Shown: one piece after another, positions 47,050 through 59,337 of the stretch
Numbering within the stretch: position 1 is the first letter of the stretch
Layout of the letters: every line of letters starts with the position of its first letter
Assembly: GCA_030737835.1 (NCBI GenBank)
Contig: CM060849.1
Location: forward strand, 11,088,454-11,152,453
Reading direction: 5' to 3'
Source of the DNA: Acorus gramineus
Taxonomy: Eukaryota; Streptophyta; Magnoliopsida; Acorales; Acoraceae
DNA: 64,000 nt
The notes under the pieces: generated by a model
Told to the model about the DNA's origin: nothing
Databases searched by the model: none
What the model saw: only the letters and a program-made list of their open reading frames with translations
Made by a program: the position numbers and the translations under genes

Positions 47050-47640
47050 AGGAAAGTCTGTCAATTATCCGAAAAAATATCTATATCCAAAAATGTAGAA
47101 AATATCCGATATCCAAAAAACCGTATCTTTATCCGAATCAAATTATCCGTATCCGAAAATTTTCAGATCAGATCGGATATAGCCTATATCCGATCTGAAC
47201 AATATCTGTATCTGAATAGTTATTTTATTTATATATGTTAGAATTAATTTTAACCCTTAAATGAAAATCCAATGGCTCATGATCTAGGACAAAACACAAA
47301 CCTATTTAACCTTATTGAATACTTGTTTAACTATATTAGGATTTGTATTTTTATGTCTTTGGTAGATACCTATTTAACCATGTTAGGATTTAAGATTTTA
47401 TAAATTCTTTAAAAAAATTTCTGTTTCAGACATTTCATATATTATCTGAATCCGTATCCGAATTTTCAGATCGAATACGGATATGTGTTTTGAAATATCC
47501 ATCGGATATCGGATACTGATAATTTTTCAGATATCTAATTCGGATACAGATATGGATACAGATACAAATATGTGCATATCCGATCCGTATCTATCCGATT
47601 CATATATCTGAATCCGATCCGTATATGAATATCCAAGACG
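47050..47640. repeat. ATATCCGA / TCGGATAT-rich inverted repeat element
   Basis: Both ends are dense in short ATATCCGA-type words in opposite orientations around an AT-rich centre. This resembles plant hAT MITEs with repetitive subterminal zones. No clean terminal repeat or duplication was found. Confidence 0.5.
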
Positions 47641-48189
47641 ATATTTTAATCCGTACACATTCATGTGGTATTCACTGTATGTGAAAATCATTTTCATATT
47701 GGACACATTACCCATGAATGAGGCAATTTGAAAATGAATTTTTGTATTATAGTATATTATTCTTGATTTCTGGAACTCTCCTAAGTTCATGCATTTAAGA
47801 TAGTTATTTGAAATTCCAACAAAAAGCAAGCCCTTGTTTGGGTAGTGAAATAAAGGATAGAATGGAATAAAAATGAATAAGCTTAAGAACATATTTATTC
47901 GTAGAAATGAGTGGTTATCATCATTTGAAATTTGCAAAACACAAACAGCCTAACTGTGGAAGATTCAAAAACACCACTTTTATTTTAAGTTTTTTTTTTA
48001 TTGGACTTTTATTAAGTTCAATATTTAAGAAACATGAATTTTCACACAAAACTTGTGGACCTGGCTGACTCCGGGATTATGGATAAGACTACGGAGAAGA
48101 CTTTGGATTTTGATTGCTCCCACTCTCTCAAATATCCAAAGAACAGAAATATTGTGTCTCAGGATTTCCCTGCCCTAACCTAAAATTAC
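47641..48189. other. Inverted LecRK-flank repeat and spacer
   Basis: 47650-47800 is an inverted copy of the LecRK flank repeat and includes 'ggaactctcctaagttcatg', the uninterrupted target seen broken at 8361. No gene seen in the rest. Confidence 0.5.
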
Positions 48190-48770
48190 TGGTTTAACTA
48201 ACCGTGTCATGTTTCCTAGCTAGTGACCCATTCAGCCCACATGCTTGTTTTAGTCATGCACTTCCCACCATAGTGATCAAATATTCGATAAGTGTCATGT
48301 TCGATACAGTATATGTATATTCATAAATTAGATGGGATAAATTCGAAAAGTAAATAGATAATTTGATTATTTTCTAGATAATTTAAGCATTAGTATGTAT
48401 TAATGAATTTCATATGCATTATGTTTGATACATTTTGTTCAGAAGATGTCTAACCGGATGGAGTACAATAACAAATATGCAAAAAAGTACATAATACTTT
48501 GTTACTTTGTTTTCCACAACTCTTTTCTCAGTGTTCTTTCAATGAAATATATTTTTTATTTGAAATTTTATTTTATTCTATTTTTCCTTATCGGACTCCT
48601 GTGGGGTGGGAACTCTTGTGAGATTTTTTCTGTGGAGGTGACAGTACTCAACATCAAGTCGTTATTCCCTTGTTATAAAAACTGGTTACACTAAAACTGT
48701 ATCAGAGAAAGTCCGCTACACAGTGAGTTGGATATGACCCACTAGAGGATGTAATGCATGTGTGACTCAT
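48190..48770. repeat. Duplicate block shared with 10905-11030 and 15845-15960
   Basis: Co-linear with the host DNA around the hAT insertion. It continues at 52660 after the MULE-like insert. Confidence 0.65.
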
Positions 48771-50240
48771 GAGTCCTGCAACACAGGGCTCACAAAATAG
48801 GCCCCAACCATAAAACCCATTAGCTAATGTCAATATACTATTGGTTATATGATTGACTTTTACAAAAGACCAAATAAGCAAAATACAAAACTACCCCTAA
48901 TTAAAATCACACAGTGTCGCAAGCCCAAACCCTCTTTTCCCATTTGTGGTTTCGTCTACCCCGTCCAACTCACGAGCCAAATTTTGATTTTCAAATTCTC
49001 TAGGGTTTTCAAAAACAGAAATCACAAACGAAATCACACCAAAAAAACTCTTCCCATTTTGTTTAAAACAACCAAAAAGACCTAAAATTTGTTTGCGACA
49101 TCACTTTCAACCAATTTTTGAAAAATTTCTTCATCCGAATGTTAACCCCCTGCCGAAAATTGGTAAGCAACGTTTTTTTTTTTTTAGATGCTTTTACTGT
49201 TTTGAACGATCATTCAAATTTGGTGTAATTATATAACTTTTATTCCCAGTTGGTATATTGCTTTTTTCTGTGATGTGTGAAAATAATTTATGAATAACTA
49301 CATGAATCTGATATTATTAAAAAAAAATAGTAGCTCCCCATATCTATAATCACTATAAAAATGCTTTATAATGTATAAAATGCTGCTGAATGTGAATCTG
49401 ATACACCTATTGGAAGAATGTGACTGACCTTTTTTTATTATGTGTTCTATGTGTATTTGAATGTTGCAGGTGTGTTTGTCACATAACGTAAATGGAATCA
49501 TTAATTAGTTGTATATGTGACTCATAAATTAAAGTGAGTAACTTATTTTTTGGTTGTATGCATTTCCCTATTTCTTTATTGTAAACTGACAATGGAAGAC
49601 TGTAACTGTCTTTTTATTAAAGTAACTTATTTTTTATTATGTGTAACTATCAATTTTAAATATGTAACTGATTTTATATTGAATGTAACTGACTTTTGAA
49701 AAATGTAATATGTGTGTATCTCAAGGTGTATCTGGAGTAATCATTTCTTGGATATGTAACTAAAAAAAATTTAAAGAATATAACTGACAATGTTATTGGT
49801 TTGTTTGTTGTTTGTTACTAAATTTTATAGAATGTAACTGAATTTTACTAAATGTAACTAACTTCAAAGGTATGTATGTTTCAAAGTGTATGAGATGTAA
49901 TTGTATGTTGGGCCAATTTAACTTATTCCAATATGTATGTGACATTTAATAACTGACAAGTCAATGCTTTCAAATGCAAGATTTTCAATTAACAATTTCT
50001 ACGGGACCAAAATTAATAGAGGAACCAAAACAAAGGAGAAAAATTATTACCCACTGTTCAGATCATTGTTGCAGAGGATCCTTTAGACCTTTTCAGAACT
50101 TAAGAAAAGGCATGTGGAGATGCTAAGGAAAACATCATTCTGAAATCTCTTCAAATGCTTTTTGAATAAGTCATATGACTAAAAAATAATGACAATATAC
50201 TTTGGATAATATAATCACATGACCAAAAAGCCCACTCATT

Positions 50241-50331
50241 TATGATTGGTGGCAAGCCTCTCAAGATCACATCCAAAGAAATTGATATCATATTGGGCAT
50301 TCAACCTGGAAAAAGAGAAGTGAAAGGTAAA
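50241..50331 (+). pseudogene. Coding relic, KPLKITSKEIDIILGI
   Basis: The plus-strand frame reads MIGGKPLKITSKEIDIILG then IQPGKREVKGK and stops. This resembles a motif in plant transposon-associated proteins, but the family was not identified. 27 bases of it recur (with changes) at 50477-50506, next to the FAR1 frame. Confidence 0.4.
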
Positions 50332-50481
50332 TAAATGTTGATTGAATTATATATACAAAACTTTTTTTGTGTGCTTTCAAAAATGTAGCTTGATTTTTGA
50401 AAATGTAACCTAATTTTATGCTTACAGTGAACTATGGGACTATACCTGACATGCAATTATTAAACCTCAATTTTATTGATA

Positions 50482-50829
50482 TCATGTTGGGCATTTAATC
50501 CTAGCTCCACATCCAGTCTTCATAAAAGACTTGGCATTAAAAGCATTCTTCCTATTTGAGACATGCTTCCCATTCCGAAAACATGCAAGAGAATAAAACC
50601 TTTGCCTTCTATTTTCATCCCTTTTCCCATAAATCTTTGCAATGCCAAAACCTTCTTTTGGATCAAAGTTATTATAAAACATGTGCACATCTTCTTTTGG
50701 ATCAAATATCATTCCAACCCTTGGAACATTTGCTTCTGCACATTGCTGCTCAACTTCAACAATGAAATCCTTTTGTGGGCTGCCTTTCAAAGAAAATATA
50801 ACTGAATCCCCTATATTCCCTATATTCAA
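50482..50829 (-). pseudogene. FAR1-type DNA-binding domain fragment
   Basis: The minus frame of about 115 codons has no ATG at its start. It reads PRVGMIFDPKEDVHMFYNNF, then EGFGIAKIYGKRDENRRQRF, YSLACFRNG, and TGCGARIKC. This is the N-terminal FAR1 (WRKY-GCM1 type) zinc-binding domain shared by FHY3/FAR1 proteins and Mutator-like transposases. The MULE catalytic core and SWIM finger are absent nearby, so this is a fragment or a single exon. Confidence 0.8.
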
Positions 50830-51002
50830 AATTCAGAAATAAATAAAATTAAGGTACTCATATATTCACTAAAGATTAGATAAACAGAAATCATAGTATA
50901 GAATTAGAGGACTCATAGATCCACTAAGATCGTATTAAAAGTCATTTATATTTTGAAGTGAAACTTTGTTTCATAATTTATTGCACTAAAAGTTCTAACT
51001 TT

Positions 51003-51905
51003 TGTTAGAAAAGCAATGAATGGGTTATGTTTACAAAACAGTATGTGTATATAAACTGATAGTAATACAGAGAAGAAAAACACAAGAAAGAAGAACAATT
51101 GTACTGTATTGACAAATCTGTTCTGTTGAGATGAAGAACGAGGCTAGAGTTAGACTCTATGTCCTTAAGACAATAATCGTCCCGCACTGGTGCTCACGGA
51201 TCTAACGACTGTCTCCCAGGATACAACGGCGAACTCCTGACGATAGCAGCACTTCAGACTACAAGGACAACGAACTAACTCTGTGACACACTCTCTCTGT
51301 TTACTGACTGTATGTATGCACTAGAATGAAGTGGACTAGAGACTCGAATGCACCATGAGAATGTTCATTGCAGTGAATGAATTGGATGATCTAACAATGC
51401 AAACTTTGGTGGAATTTTTAGAGGGAAAAGTCAGTTGATAGGGCTGTTGAAGACGGATCCGAACGGCCCACCATAATATTCGACCCAGATAGATAGCCCA
51501 TGATGAAAAAATATTATTCCACGCGTCGGCGCTCGCGTGTGTTTTTGAGCCAAGCCCACCATGATGTAGGTCTCTCCCCTTCCACAAAAATGGCCCCTTG
51601 GGGCACAACTTAGTACTCCTACTGCCCATATATATACACACCAAAACTTTTCTAAATAATTAATGTGGGACTAAAACTTTTCCCTACAACCACCAACCTT
51701 TTCCAACATGTTTTTGGGACTACTTTGGATCCAATTTTCTCATTCATCTAGAAATGGTTTTGAGAATGTAAATATACTACATTCATCTCCCTGACGAGAG
51801 GAACACAATTCAATGGGTTTCTACTACCAATAATTAGTGGAACCCAACTTGAATTATTCCAAAGCATGCTCGGTCAAGACTCACTCAAGACCCAAGTTTC
51901 CAACA
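51003..51905 (-). mobile_element. Copia-type solo LTR, 903 bp, duplication ACTTT
   Basis: It starts TGTTAGAAA and ends TTTCCAACA, flanked by ACTTT at 50998-51002 and 51906-51910. On the minus strand it has 'ttagtcccacattaatta' and then a TATATATA box, the usual copia LTR promoter order. It sits inside the MULE-like element. Confidence 0.9.
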
Positions 51906-52734
51906 ACTTTTACTATATACCCATATAACAAATCAATTACATTCATAAATGTAACTAACTTATAAAAAAAATGCTCAGATTAGTTTGGAATGTAACTTAT
52001 TTTTGAAAAATAATGCATATATATCCAATAAATTAAAATTATGAATATGTAACTGACATTCAAATGTTAAATAAAAACATGCCAAATTCAAACACTTTAA
52101 CATCAAAACACCAGATTAGAAACTATCACGCTTAACATCATATCAAATTCAAAAGGCCATATCAGAGACTGCCAGAATTAACATCAAACACCAGAATAAA
52201 AAAAAAATTGTAACAATTGAAAAAACAAACAATAACAAATGTCACACCTGAATCGCCAGACATTGAAATGGTAGTCAAATTGTTCCATTGTTTTTTCCGA
52301 TCAGATAAGAGGCTGAAAAGCCCTCCAAATATCAAATCCGAGGTTGAAGAATCTCTAAAACAAACTTCCGATCAGCTTCAATGTGTTCTTCAAAACAATT
52401 ATCAATTATTCAACAAGATAATTGAGGAGTTGATTTAATTATCGATTAATAATTCAATTGTGATAAGCCAAAAAACAAAAACAAAAAAAAAAACGCAATT
52501 GAATGCACTCTACGCCTGGTTCCATATAAGGTAATTTTGACCATCCCATAATTATAGTGAGGAATTACCTAATTTGATTTCAATGACATAATCAGTATTA
52601 TCACCAATGTCACCTCATGAGACTTACATGAAATTTATATAATGAGACTTGTGAATCATTATAGGGTTAATGTGGGTTGTATTAATTAAGAACCCATATA
52701 AGAGTACATATCATACTGTGTTTTGGAATCATCG

Positions 52735-52905
52735 AAGATGATCAATCTGTCGTGGTTCGTACTGAAGTCTACGTAGATGGGCTTCTCTTCCTTGACAGGC
52801 TCCATCATAACTTTGCATTACACACTTGGATGGGGCTTTAAAATGAATGGAAAGCCGAAGATCTCGACCTCTCCAAGCTCCCATCATTTTCTCCTAGCAA
52901 TGTTT
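52735..52905 (+). pseudogene. LecRK lectin-exon relic B
   Basis: Frames give MGFSSLTGSIITLHYTLGWG followed by FKMNG, then after a shift EDLDLSKLP. A stop precedes the Met. It is the counterpart of relic A (16020-16200) within a duplicated block, on the plus strand, and is not functional. Confidence 0.78.
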
Positions 52906-53589
52906 TTAAAATCCAACGTTTATTGAAAAGGAAAAATGAACAGGAATGGGGCACTGATTCAGTCATTGGTTTAACCAGATTTGGAGTGTTATATTATTAT
53001 GACATAATATATATATATATATTAATTTTGTTACTAAATAAATACATTTATTAAAAAAATGAAATATTTTACAATCAAGTCTTATATTTTAATATTTTTT
53101 AATCTTTTACTTAATGTCATGACATAATTTTATTATATGGTTTTTAAATTTTTTATTAAATTTAAAATTTTAATAAGTTTTTTTATCCCAATTTCAAAGA
53201 TCAATTGAATGACACGCTCAGACATAATGGATATCCAAATATATGTCGTGATTTGAAAACTCTTTTTTTTTTAATTTAAGACCCGTTTGGAAAACAAATA
53301 AAGGGTTTTTTTAACTCTCCCCTTTTCCTATGTGGGACTGAGCAAGCCAAGCCAGTCCAGAATTGATTCAACGTCCTTAGCGCGCAAGATATGTTCAATA
53401 AACGCAAACATATGTCTTCAATGTCGGATAGAAAACAGTGTCTGAATCTTAGTGTTGTCTTAGATTCATTGTATCCACATCGAATGGTCACGATGAATTC
53501 ATATTATAAGGAGCACTTAATTGATATTTTTAAGTAAGATTTTACATTAATTTAATTAGATGAAGTTAATATCTTGATATCTTGTAAAC
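52906..53589. other. Spacer, no gene recognised
   Basis: The first 220 bp continue the block shared with 16200-16300. AT-rich beyond that. Confidence 0.4.
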
Positions 53590-53963
53590 AAGATCTGTTG
53601 GTTATTATTTGTTGAGAATTTATTTGCTGGTTATTGAGACTTATCTCTACAAATTACTTTATAAAGAGATATTTTATTAGCCAAGTGTATTCCTTGGCAA
53701 TGGATTGATTGAAAGCAGATATAAGGAGAGGTTCAGAGAGATAGATAAGAGGAGAGAAAACTGCAGAGGAAAACTCCATGTAAGTTTTTTTAGTCTCTTA
53801 TAAGTTTTTTATCTAATCTAATATTTATTATACTGATGCCTCAAATCTTGCCTTGTAGATATAGACCAAGGCCCAATCATATAAATTTGTGTTTTCTCAT
53901 ATAATATTGGTTGTTCTTTACTTGATCTCTGGTTCATTGCATGCTTGTCGATGTGCGTAACAA
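53590..53963 (+). mobile_element. Possible copia-type LTR
   Basis: It has a TATA-like 'ttactttataaagag' followed, about 180 bp on, by 'gtagatatagaccaaggccc', resembling copia R-U5. The limits TGTTGG...GTAACA are tentative, and no target duplication was seen. Confidence 0.35.
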
Positions 53964-55080
53964 TTAGACAACAGCTGCCATATGCGAAGTTACTCAGCCT
54001 ACTACATCTACATGCATTAAGTTATATAGGAAGAATAAAACCATCCGGTGCATCTTCAACAGAATCTGGTTACACGTTTGAGTCGATTCTACGTTTTAAA
54101 ATCAGTTTTAAGTCAAATGATACTATTTTAGAATATGTTTTGCAAAACAAAGTTTAGTGTTTGTAGTGTAAAAAAAAAAAAAAAAAACTGAAAATATGAA
54201 GAAAAAAATTAATATATATGTTTTTCAAAAAGTTAGATTTCTTGTAGAGTTTTAAATTAATCTCAATTTTTCAATCATGCATCCAAAAATTGTCTTCATG
54301 CACCAGAAGAAAGCGTTTTGGATAAGAACCACACCTCACATAACATTGATTCAAGTGAAAACTAACCCTTGGTTATTACTTATTGTTGTTGTTGTTTTCT
54401 TCACAAACCCTGCACTCGCAATAAATATGGACAGTTATCATCCATGTCTCTCCTGAAAGTTCATCCACCACTTCACAATAAATAATTCTTAACAAAGCTA
54501 TGTTAAAATAAATTAATTTGAATGTAAATCCAAATAAAAAAACACAATAAATAATATTACATGTATTTTCTAATAAATTCATGTTAACTTATACCAACAT
54601 GTTAATGACATGATTAAGAGGAAAAAGTATATATGTGATTTATGCTTTTTCCAAGATAATTATTTTATACTTACAACATGGGTGAGACAATGGATGTCAC
54701 CTAAATGGTTCAAAAGAAATTAAAATGTGCATACATGGGTTTCGTGAAAATAACATCACAATTGGTGACATTTTCATATAGTTGTCTTTTTCATTTTGCT
54801 TGGGATATCTTCAATGGGCAAAATAAAGATTTTATGTGATTCTCACATAGAGGATCTGAACCCAAAATGGATCCATGATATCCTTTTGGAATCAATTATG
54901 AAGATGATTTTAGTTTTTGCAAAATTAGGTTTTTAAACATATATTTTTCGTACTTCAAGTTTTGGTTTTTATTTTTTATTTATAGGTGTTAAAAGTTAAT
55001 AAAACAATTTTTATAAAATAAAATAAAACTTGGTTGAACATGACTTTTTCATAATCACTTGTTTTAATCAATTTACCCCC
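53964..55080. other. AT-rich stretch, no gene recognised
   Basis: Short open frames show no family resemblance. Nothing else seen. Confidence 0.35.
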
Positions 55081-56037
55081 AGTATAGGGTGTCACATAAG
55101 GTTATTCACTCTTGAAAGATATATCGGGATAGATAACAACTAATGCTGAATAAGTAAATAAGTATTTTTGTTTGGTTGGTTTTTTTTTGCTATTCTCATT
55201 TAAAACTTAAAATTGACATTTTTGTTATTTTGTTCACCTTGGATAAAGTAAAGATAAGTGGTGAATAAGTAATGAATAAGAGTATATCATTTTTAAATAA
55301 CAATTATATTTTTACACCAATTGTTTGTATTTAGGAATAAGTGTGAGAGACATGCATGGATATGATAGATATGACCATTTTTGGAACGTATTTGAGAGTG
55401 TTAGATAAGATAAATTTTTTAAAATAATATATAATGATATTTTTATCTATTAGCATAGATAAAGCAATTTCAGCATTTTCTTAGAAGATTAATTAGGTTT
55501 TATTATATCTTATCTAAACATAACTATCAATGTTTATTCTAACAAAATAAACTATTTTCTTTTTAATCCCTCGTATGGGGTGTGACATTAGGTTATTCGC
55601 TCCTGATAGCTATACTGGAATAAATAACAATCCAGGCTGAATAAGCAATTTTTTGTTTGGTTGTCTTTTTTGTTATTCTCATTGGGAAACGTAAAAATGA
55701 CTTTTTTGTTGTTTGGTTCACCTTGGATAAAGTGATGATAAATGGTTGATAAGGGATGAATAAGAAGAGTTTATGATTTTTTAAATGACAATTATACCCC
55801 TTGGGAATAGTGTGAGAGATATATGATTGATTTGATAGATGTGACGGTTTTTGGAATCTGTGTGAGTCTGTTAAGTGAGAAAGATTTTTTAAAATGACAG
55901 AGAAAGATATTTTTATCCATTGACATAGATAAGCCTTGATAAGCAATTCCATAATTTCCTTAGAATAGTTATCAGATCTTATTTTAGTTTATCCAGACAT
56001 AACTATCGGGCATTATTCTATCAAAACAATAACTTTT
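55081..56037. repeat. Tandem duplication of an approximately 480-bp unit
   Basis: Units begin 'agtatagggtgtcacataag' (55081) and 'tcgtatggggtgtgacatta' (55571) and are co-linear to their ends ('cataactatc..t.ttattct'). They differ at many positions, so the duplication is old. Non-coding. Confidence 0.75.
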
Positions 56038-56310
56038 TTTAACCATTCTCATCTATTTTTTATTATTCTTGTCGTATGTTCCATGACATAGGAGGGGTAA
56101 GAGTATAAACTATATTTGAAAATCAATTAAAAATGGGCAATGTCTCATGTTATTTATGACACCTAGCCTACACGCGCCCCCTTCAAAATGCATCAAATTT
56201 AAAACCTTGTGTTTTTTTTTTTTTTTTTTTTTCATAGCACCACTTACACACACACACTCACTCACTCTCTCTCTCTCTCGGGAGTGGAAGAAAGTAAGAA
56301 ACAAGAGGAG

Positions 56311-56481
56311 ATGATGATGATGGAACGGAAAGATCAGTTGAAGAGAGAAGGGCAGGTGCACATCCCTCCAAAGAGAGGGCTCTCCGACGATTCTGTCTTC
56401 ACATCCCCTCCCTCTTTCGCAGTGTTGATGCTTTGCTTCTCCCCATCACCCATAATGTCTGATATGATGAAGGTCTACTGA
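56311..56481 (+). CDS. Possible small protein, 56 aa, unknown
   Basis: The ATG at 56311 heads a row of four Met codons; the frame ends with TGA at 56481. It is preceded by a CACA/CTCT-rich leader (56243-56280) like many plant 5' leaders, and followed by T-rich DNA of 3'-UTR type. The product is basic near its start (ERKDQLKREG), then Ser/Pro-rich. No domain or family was recognised. It may be a real short gene, the first exon of a longer one, or chance. Confidence 0.3.
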   Translation: MMMMERKDQLKREGQVHIPPKRGLSDDSVFTSPPSFAVLMLCFSPSPIMSDMMKVY

Positions 56482-57052
56482 AATCTATGTGTGTGTGTGG
56501 TAACTCTTGTATGACTGTAGCACAAGTTATGTGCTCTCTTAGGTTGGTTTGTTTGTAAGCAACGACTACAGGTTTTGTAGTCTCTTTGGTTTTTTTGGTT
56601 ATAACTAGTTTGATAATCCTTCTCATTCTTATTTTGCTAGAGCGTTCAGATAAATAGCGTTCAGAGTCTTTCATTCCTATGATCATTCATGGTGTCTCAG
56701 GAAAAAATTATGTTTATTCTTCCCTCCTGATTTTAGGTTTCGGGGTCGACCTTGATAATTGAATTTTTTGAATGGGCTCTAAACGAAATTTTAAAGCGGG
56801 CCCATGCATTATTTTTAAAAAAAAATCTATATTGTTTTAATCTTATACATTATCTATATTACTAAATAGATGTACAATGTTACATAATAATTTAAATTAA
56901 AATATTATACAATATCACATGCACTTAATAAAACAAAAAAATTGAATTTTAAAAATTGAAATGTATATTGGGTTATGGTGGGAGAGATTTAGGGAAAAGA
57001 GAGATTTTAGGAGAATATCAAACAAATTGAGAAAATTTGTTTGTTATATATG
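56482..57052. other. AT-rich spacer before the gypsy element
   Basis: No gene or repeat boundary recognised. Confidence 0.35.
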
Positions 57053-57659
57053 TGTCACTTTTTAGCCTGCTGGTAACCGTTGGAGCATTTCTGGCAGTTT
57101 TAAAATTTTTAGGGTTTTTCGATCGGAACCGCATAATTTCAGACTGTTAGCTATCGTCTGAGCTAGAGGACTCCGATTGAAGATCTAACTGCATATTTGG
57201 TGTCCTGGTGCCATTTTAAGCCACTCATGAAAATTTCATCGAATTCTGGCATCGTTTGCAAAAATTTCGCAGTTCCGGGGCGTATCCGGGTTTTTAAGTC
57301 GCGCATTACATAAATGGAATCTAAAAATTTGAAATCACTATTCATCATCCCCGACCTTGAGCTCTCTCTCTCCTCGCCTCCGTTTTTCTTCCGTTTGAGC
57401 CCCCTCCACCCCTCAAAATCAAAAACCTAAAGCACGGGAAGTGTAGATCGGGTCCCGATCTACACTCCGGTGTCTTCAAAACCCGATTCCGACGACTTTA
57501 GCCTCCCCGACCTCCCCTTTTCGTCCTCTGATTTGGCCCATTCCGAGGGCCGTGATAGATCGGGTCGTGAGAAGGCTTGTGGGAAGGGTTTCGGCGCGTG
57601 GAGATCCACCGGACACCTCCTCCTCCCCTCGGTAAGCCTCCGTTCCCTCTTATTTCTCG

Positions 57660-58430
57660 TCTAGATGATTGCTAGGGGAAGGTTATGTGTTTGGGAGGTG
57701 GTTGGAGGCGGTGGGGGTCGTCGGAAGGTGGTCGGAGGCGGTTGGAGGTGGTCGGGGCAGTGGGAGGGGTGGTTGGAGGCGCTCGGCAGGTCGTCCGGGC
57801 CAAACCGCAGCAGCAGCAGCAGCCCAGGCGGCGCGCAGGTCGGGTGCGCGCGGGCAGGCGCGTGCGCGCGCGGGCGTGCGTGCGCGCGGCGTGCGCGCGG
57901 GCGTGCGCGGGTCTGGTGCGAGCTGCTGGTCGTGCTGGGCGCGCGAGCTCGGGCTGGGGGGCCTCAGGCAGCAGGCGCGCGGGCGTGCTGGGCGCTGGGT
58001 GCGCGCGGGTCTGTGCGCGGGGCTGTTCGGGCGGCTGTGCGCGGGGCTGTTCGTGTGGCTGAGGCAGCGGAGGAGCGTGCGCGAGGTGCGGCAAGGCGTG
58101 CGAGGTGTGCGCGAGGCGCAGCGGGGCATGCAAGGTGCGTGCGAGGTGCGCGCGAGGTGAGGCGAGGTGCGTGCGAGGTGCGTGCGAGGTGCGGCAAGGT
58201 GGCGGAGGTGCGCGCGGGGTGCGCGCGGGGCGGGGCGCTGCGCGCGGGGGCGTGCGGGGTGCCCCGGGAAGCTCGGCGGTGTGTCTCCAGGCGGCGGGCA
58301 GGGGCCGGCGGTGCGCGGGGCGCGCGGGCCGAGGCGCGGCGGTGCGCCCGGGCGGTCGGGTGGCCGTGCGGGTGATTGCCGGCCGTGTGGGTGGTTGCCG
58401 AAGTGCTCGGGCTAACGTGCGTGCGGGTCG
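57660..58430 (+). repeat. Very GC-rich low-complexity tract in the LTR
   Basis: Dense GCGCGCGGG and GCGAGGTGCGT words, repeated irregularly. Open frames appear in several phases on both strands because stop codons are rare at this composition; none looks like a protein. Confidence 0.85.
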
Positions 58431-59337
58431 CGTGCACGTTTGCCCGAGTGTTAGGTGTTTGTGGTGGGTTTTGGGTATTTATTTGTGTATTTAATAATAT
58501 TGTGGATTTATACTTACCAAGTAATACCCTATCTTGCAGATCCCGACGGACGGTCGCGCGTCGACCCGAGTTCCGGTGAGTGGGACAATCCAACCCAGTA
58601 GAGAGGTGCTATACGCACTTGTGCGTATACCGACCTCTCCTGGGGCACCTTGGATGAATATTGACCATGTGTAATATGTATATCATGCGAGCATGATTTA
58701 ATTGTAGAATGCATGTTACCCTAGACCTTGCATGTTAGGGACTTGCACCCTTAGGATGTATATGAGCCATGCAGCATGTCCCCTGGTTCCATGTTAGGAA
58801 GCCCGGCCGATGCATGTGCCCTACTAGTTTATTTATTTGATTAAATGCTAGTATTTGTTTACAATGCATGTTATAGTGAATATTATAGGGGAGGGGCCTT
58901 GCGAGGACAGCGGTGAGACCCGGGTTAGGGTACACCGTGTTCCTTGTTTGGTTGTCGGGGTGTCCTATAACGGGAACTCACGCTGCCCTCCCGAGTTTCT
59001 TTCCCCAACGATATTCCACATTGTTATAACCTTATGCATGTTCCCCGCATCGTAGTTATGCGCCCTGGTGGGTTCTGAGGAATTCAGAACATTAGTGTTG
59101 TTATAATGTGCCGTCTGCGGATCCAAGTGGATCATATGCGATGGTTAGGCTGTTCTGTTCCCTTCGTTGGATCCGGTAGAGACTACCCCAACGTTAGACA
59201 GGCCTTCCTGACAGAGGGCTCCCATTAGTAGGCATCTCCTGATTTTGGACGGACTGTGCTGAATGTGGGAGTAGACCAGGCGGCCTACGGAGTGGAGGAG
59301 AGCCTATCGGTGGACCAAGGGTGACCAACAGCCTAGT

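Larger units (their letters stand above)
48771..52650. mobile_element. MULE-like element, 3.9 kb, with FAR1-type domain
   Basis: It interrupts a block that is continuous at about 15,947-15,965. It is flanked by GTGACTCAT (48762-48770) and GTGAATCAT (52651-52659), a 9-bp duplication with one change, as expected of Mutator-like elements. Terminal inverted repeats are weak or absent. Inside are a FAR1 DNA-binding domain fragment (50482-50829, minus), another coding relic on the plus strand (50241-50331), many ATGTAACTGA-like words and a nested solo LTR (51003-51905). Confidence 0.7.

Noticed and set aside
57665-58593. Long overlapping open frames (up to 236 codons) on both strands
   Set aside because: They are a by-product of very high GC and repetitive words. 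Several frames are open at once on both strands, and the translations are Arg/Ala/Gly low complexity without a domain.
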